Assembly: GCF_000740895.1 (NCBI RefSeq)
Contig: NC_025262.1
Location: forward strand, 1,170,001-1,234,000
Direction: 5' to 3'
Length of the DNA stretch: 64,000 bases
Source: Theileria orientalis strain Shintoku
Lineage: Eukaryota > Apicomplexa > Aconoidasida > Piroplasmida > Theileriidae
Below, piece after piece: positions 60,234-64,000 of this stretch; position 1 is the first letter of the stretch; every line of letters starts with the position of its first letter. The translations under genes and the position numbers were made by a program. The notes below the pieces were generated by a model. That model ran no database searches. It saw only the letters and a program-made list of their open reading frames with translations, and was not told the DNA's origin.

Positions 60234-60316
60234 TATTGGTTGGTGAAGGTGATTCTATGTATGGATGTGTAGTGTTGGAAAGAATGAATCAATCATTATA
60301 TATTTTTTTTTCCAAA

Positions 60317-61245
60317 ATGGACAGCTTTGGGTTTGGAATATTAGGAGGAATATTTTCCGCCAATCAGCCTCAGAACGACGAGCCTGAACCCGCTCCAAAG
60401 GCTGAAAGCAAATACGAGGTGGCGAACGACTACACCCCTCCCGACGTCTCCGAGATTACTCAGCCCATCTTTCAGAAACAGCAGAAGCAGAGCAACGTCG
60501 AGACTCTGATGCCGGTCGTGGTCGGAAAGGTGCTGTCGAACATAAACGACCCGAACCAGAAGCTGCGGATCTTCAACACGCCCGTGTTCGGGATGTGCCT
60601 GCTCGGGAGGGTGAAGAAGCTCGAAAAGTTCGCCTCCATGTTCCAGTTTGACCTGGAGGACGCCACTGGCGCCATCAAGGTGCACTTTTCCAACGTCGCC
60701 CTGGAGCTGGACGAGGACGACTACGTGCAGGTCGTCGGCTCCCTCGTCCTCCTCAGCCTCGACAACTTTTACGTCGACTCTCAGCACCTGAGCAACTTCG
60801 GCAAGTACTCCGAGCAGGTTGAGCAGCGCATCCGGTACCACAACGTGCTCGTGGCCCAGGCCGCGTACAACCTGGACGTCGCCGAGAAGCTCAGGCTTCA
60901 GAACAAGCACACTGGCAGGGTGACTGACCTGCCCGGCCCCTCCACCTCCAGGAAGTTCGAGGAGCTGCAGCTTGGTCCCGAGTACTCGCACGTCACTGAC
61001 GAGGTCGAGATTCTTGTGCTGAAGTACCTCAAGTCTACTGCCGACGGGATCTCTAAAAAGTCATCGCTGTTCCAGTCACTTTCTCACTCTTACCAAGGTA
61101 CCTCTCAAACTTAGTTACTGTCTGTATTCCCATATACCCATGCTAATCTAATTTTACAGAATCTGACGTTGATGCTGCCATTCAATCTCTCATTGAGCAG
61201 TCTGAGCTTGCTTCCGTCAAGGACCACGTCTGCCTAGCTATATAG
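60317..61245 (+). CDS. RPA2: Replication protein A 32-kDa subunit (RPA2-like), 288 aa
   Basis: Exons 60317-61097 and 61160-61245, phase 1. The Gly/Phe start (MDSFGFGILGGIF) and acidic linker lead into a single OB fold (PVFGMCLLGRVKKLEKFASM, FQFDLEDATGAIKVHF, YVQVVGSLVLL) and a C-terminal winged-helix region (EILVLKYLKSTADGISKKS). This order is that of RPA32, which binds single-stranded DNA with RPA70 and RPA14 in replication and repair. An upstream in-frame ATG at 60257 would add a hydrophobic leader not expected for a nuclear protein, so I chose 60317. Confidence 0.85.
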
Positions 61246-61280
61246 TTTAATCTGTAACAAATACATATCACATTATGTCT

Positions 61281-62194
61281 TCATTTAAACTTAATGTCTA
61301 CTCCAACCGCTTTGAATACATCGCTGGAAACTGAATTAGTGATACACAGTCCTGTAATTCAATTAACTCAATGTGTTGGTTGATTAATCAACAAGTAACT
61401 AATTTCGTATGAGTTAAGTTAATTTATACACCGGTACTTGTTTATCTACGTATTATGCTTTCATAAGTGTTTTGTGCTTTCATAAGTGCCTATTTGTCTT
61501 TACATACCTGTGTTTGTTGATACCCATTTATCATTCTCAAATTGGAAATAGTCAACACCTAATTATTTATAACAGTCAACACCTAATTATTTATAACTGT
61601 CAACACCTAATTATTTATAACTGTCAACACCTAATTATTTATAACTGTCAATGCATAATTGTGTGTGATTCAGCAACTTATTGCTTGGACTAAATAACTG
61701 CTAATTTGCAATATTACCTAACTATTTGCAGTTATCAAAAAATAATTACTTGTAACTAGTAGCCGTAGTAATTGCTATGGTCGATGCAGTTACCTGTAAA
61801 TGAGGAATACCACAGTTGTTGTGAAGGTTCATGTTTATTTATCAGTATATACTTATTGTTATTGAACTCCACATTTAATACTGAGCCGTCGAACTCCAGT
61901 GTATCAATTTCATCGACGAATTCCAATTTATCATATATATCCTACAGTTAAATAGTTTCTGTGGAATTGTGTAATTAAACGCGTCAGTAGCTATGTTATT
62001 AACTTAGTCATTTCATTTATGTTAGTTGTTTATTTTGCTTGTTACAATGTGTGCATATTATCACTAACAAATACGCTAATTTTCAATAGCTGTGTTAATT
62101 TAGCCGAAGACCTTACCTGCAGTTTACTTGTAGCCAACTTGTTGAACTTATATAAATTAGTACTGAATAGACGCAACTTGCTTAAAAACATCAT
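61281..62194 (-). CDS. Frataxin, 115 aa, four exons
   Basis: Exons 62194-62117, 61941-61794, 61558-61508 and 61351-61281. Exon 1 is a mitochondrial presequence (MMFLSKLRLFSTNLYKFNKL). Exon 2 has the acidic helix and first strands (DIYDKLEFVDEIDTLEFDG) and the diagnostic YILINKHEPSQQLWYSSFTG. Exon 3 gives VDYFQFENDKWVSTNT and exon 4 the last helix, SSDVFKAVGVDIKFK. Frataxin tunes iron-sulphur cluster assembly on the NFS1-ISCU complex in mitochondria. All phases agree. The last helix is short compared with human. The third exon is preceded by four copies of its own 3' splice site. It converges on RPA32 with 35 bp between stops. Confidence 0.87.
61551..61646 (-). repeat. 24-bp tandem repeat spanning a 3' splice site, four copies
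   Basis: Units start at 61551, 61575, 61599 and 61623. On the coding strand each unit ends AATAATTAGGTGTTGAC, that is, the intron end TTAG plus the first eight bases of frataxin exon 3. A degraded fifth unit follows at 61647. Only the copy nearest the exon leads into open sequence. Confidence 0.93.
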
Positions 62195-62288
62195 TTCTTC
62201 TTTTTATTGTACACTTCAGGGTCTAAACGTCATTATTATGATGGCAATAATCACCCAGTTAATATACTAGTGTATATATATAAACAAT

Positions 62289-62384
62289 ACAGTTACACTA
62301 ATAGCTATCAACACAGTTACACCAATAGCTATCAACACAGTTACACCAATAGCTATCAACACAGTTACACTAATAGCTATCAAT
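62289..62384. repeat. 24-bp tandem repeat, four copies
   Basis: Four units beginning ACAGTTACAC at 62289, 62313, 62337 and 62361, differing by one C/T, then a truncated copy. It lies upstream of frataxin and downstream of the NOP14-like gene. Confidence 0.92.
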
Positions 62385-62471
62385 AGTCACACCAATAAAT
62401 ATATATGTGCGATATCCGTAGTATGAGTCTATATAACTGCACATTGGCTATCTGAGTAACTATCATGCTGA

Positions 62472-64000
62472 CTATGTATGTAATTTACTTGTTGTTGATA
62501 GTTTTTTAAGCATTTCCTGCTCCGCGTATGCGCTTCTCACTACTTCTTTGTATCGCCTTTCAGTCTCTTGTCTCTGCTTCGCTCTCTTCTGACTACTCTG
62601 CTCTGCCCTTCTAATAGTTTCGTTAAGCAACGCTCTCTTGAGAGTCTTGTACTCTTCACGGTCTCTCTTTTCGCCCTTCTTACTGTACTTTTCTCCCTTA
62701 GGTGTCTTTTCACGCTTATCTTCGGACTTATACGTTTTTATCCTCGGGTACTCAATTTTCAATTTCTACAAATTATTTGTAATTACCACCGGGAATATAC
62801 CAATAACACCAACTAGCTACCACTCTCACCTCAGTGTTGTATATATCCAATGATTTGCTCGGGTATTCAATTTTTCTTATCCCTTCTATGTATTCCTTAA
62901 ATTCCGTGAACTCCTTAATCCTTTTATCCTCAGCTGATAAAGTATTCTCTGTATCTGAACCGCTACTTTCCTTACTAGCAGTGGTAGTAGTAGTCGACAC
63001 ACTTGCACTACTTTTGTGTTCAAATCGATCTTGTATTTCTTGCAGTGACGGCACTATTATATGACTCAGTATCGGACTGATGTTACAATCGTTCTTAATC
63101 AATACGTTCAAGCTTATCCTCACTGCCTTCAGCACTTCCAGCACCAGGTCTTTTGGCGTCTCCGATAGTGTACAACTCTTTATGCTTAGGTGATAAAAGT
63201 AAGGAATGTAGTAGCCTGACTCTATTATAGAGTTATAACTTATTAACAGCAGGAGCTTAATTTTGGCAAGTTGCTGACTCTTACTACCTGACTTAGTCTT
63301 AAACAGGTCTCCGTACAGCGCTTTCGTGTAATTTTCCAGCAACAGCAGTGTGTGTTTATATATGTGTGTGTTCAACTCCACTGTTTTTACTGCCAAAAGG
63401 ACCAACAAATACTTACTCAACTCCTTATCCAGAGACTCTATGCTTTCAAGCTGCTCCTCTAGGTGCCCTTTGTACTCCTTCTGATTCTTACTCGACAGGT
63501 GCAAGAACCCTCTTGAAAACGTGTCCAGGTACTGGCCAAAGTTACTCGTGCACTCTTGCTCCAAATAGCTGCTGAGTGACTCCAGGTACCCCTTCAAGTA
63601 TTCCTTGGCAAAATTTGGCAAGATGCTATCCGATTTTACTATTCTGTTAACTACCTCCGCTCTCTCTTCCACTTTTGTGCACGATCTGTACTCTCTGACC
63701 AGGTCTACACTGAATTCTTGTGTCGTTCTGTTCAGCTGCAGCTGCTTCAGGTTCGATTCGTACTCGTCTAACTTTTGCGGCTTTTCTTGCGTCCTTAAGG
63801 ACTCTAGTGTGCTAAAAGTCCGTTAACAACTATTCGCTTACTTTTTTGTCGGCTTGTAAAACTGCGAAAGGTCCAAGTCCTCGAAATCCTTGTCTAATTT
63901 TGAAAGAAGCGTCCTCTGGTGCTCCTTTTCCCTCCTGCTCTGATCTCGTAGTTCCTTGTACTGCTTATATGTCTCCGAAATGTTCGAATAATCTCCCTTC
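62472..64000 (-). CDS. NOP14-like nucleolar protein, C-terminal part
   Basis: Runs in from beyond the right edge. Exons in the window: 64000-63842 (partial), 63811-62830 and 62765-62472. The first reads a charged coiled helix ending LLSKLDKDFEDLDLSQFY, the second starts with LDEYESNLKQLQLNR, both matching the NOP14 middle region. The last exon starts KLKIEYPRIKTY and continues with a very basic helix (RALLNETIRRAEQSSQKRAK), as in the NOP14 C-terminus. NOP14 takes part in 18S rRNA processing and small-subunit assembly. The divergent helical block in exon two is less conserved. Medium confidence in the family name. Confidence 0.62.

Noticed and set aside
61551..61646. CRISPR-like array
   Set aside because: Units are contiguous with no spacers, and the sequence is a eukaryotic intron; it is a plain tandem repeat.
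1..64000. tRNA or rRNA genes
   Set aside because: I scanned the larger gaps for T-loop and stem patterns and found none I could fold with confidence; a covariance-model search would be decisive.

Overview
The window looks like nuclear DNA of a Theileria parasite (Apicomplexa, Piroplasmida). Four things point there: six tandem, type II membrane-anchored papain-family proteases like the known Theileria cysteine proteinase cluster; many very short introns (mostly 20-40 bp, GT..AG); organelle-type translation GTPases beside eukaryotic housekeeping genes; and very large signal-peptide proteins made of low-complexity Ser/Thr/Gln/Glu sequence. Coding GC looks higher than I would expect for T. annulata or T. 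parva, so T. orientalis or a relative is my guess; this is inference only.

Layout. 1-6.5 kb: the end of a UBX-domain gene, a small minus-strand gene, and a 1,686-residue secreted low-complexity protein, followed by a 205-bp tandem repeat array. 7.2-12.1 kb: a protein kinase with a large Ala/Gly insert and an unknown protein with an N-terminal membrane segment (minus strand). 12.4-28 kb (plus strand): U2AF35, proteasome alpha-type-3, PRP8, a drug/metabolite transporter, a secreted protein with helicase-associated-like repeats, and a degenerate AAA protein. 28-36.8 kb (minus): the double GTPase Der/EngA and a 1,921-residue secreted protein. 38-49.7 kb (minus): a small BolA-like gene, then six cysteine protease paralogues. 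Two of these lack the catalytic Cys, and one of the two lacks all three catalytic residues. 50-64 kb: mixed strands with TypA/BipA, ATP synthase epsilon, a secreted Cys-rich protein, an eIF4G-like MIF4G protein, a WRAP53/TCAB1-like WD protein, a second secreted Cys-rich protein, a small secreted protein, RPA32, frataxin, and the C-terminal part of a NOP14-like protein.

Most genes have several exons. I built the models by hand, requiring GT..AG introns, phase agreement and a continuous reading frame. Three compact genes (BolA-like, ATP synthase epsilon, frataxin) are split into exons so short that they look like intergenic DNA until spliced. Splicing is well represented (PRP8, U2AF35, possibly WRAP53). 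Organelle functions include TypA, Der, frataxin, BolA and ATP synthase epsilon. The secreted proteins and the protease array are the likely host-interaction part of the locus.
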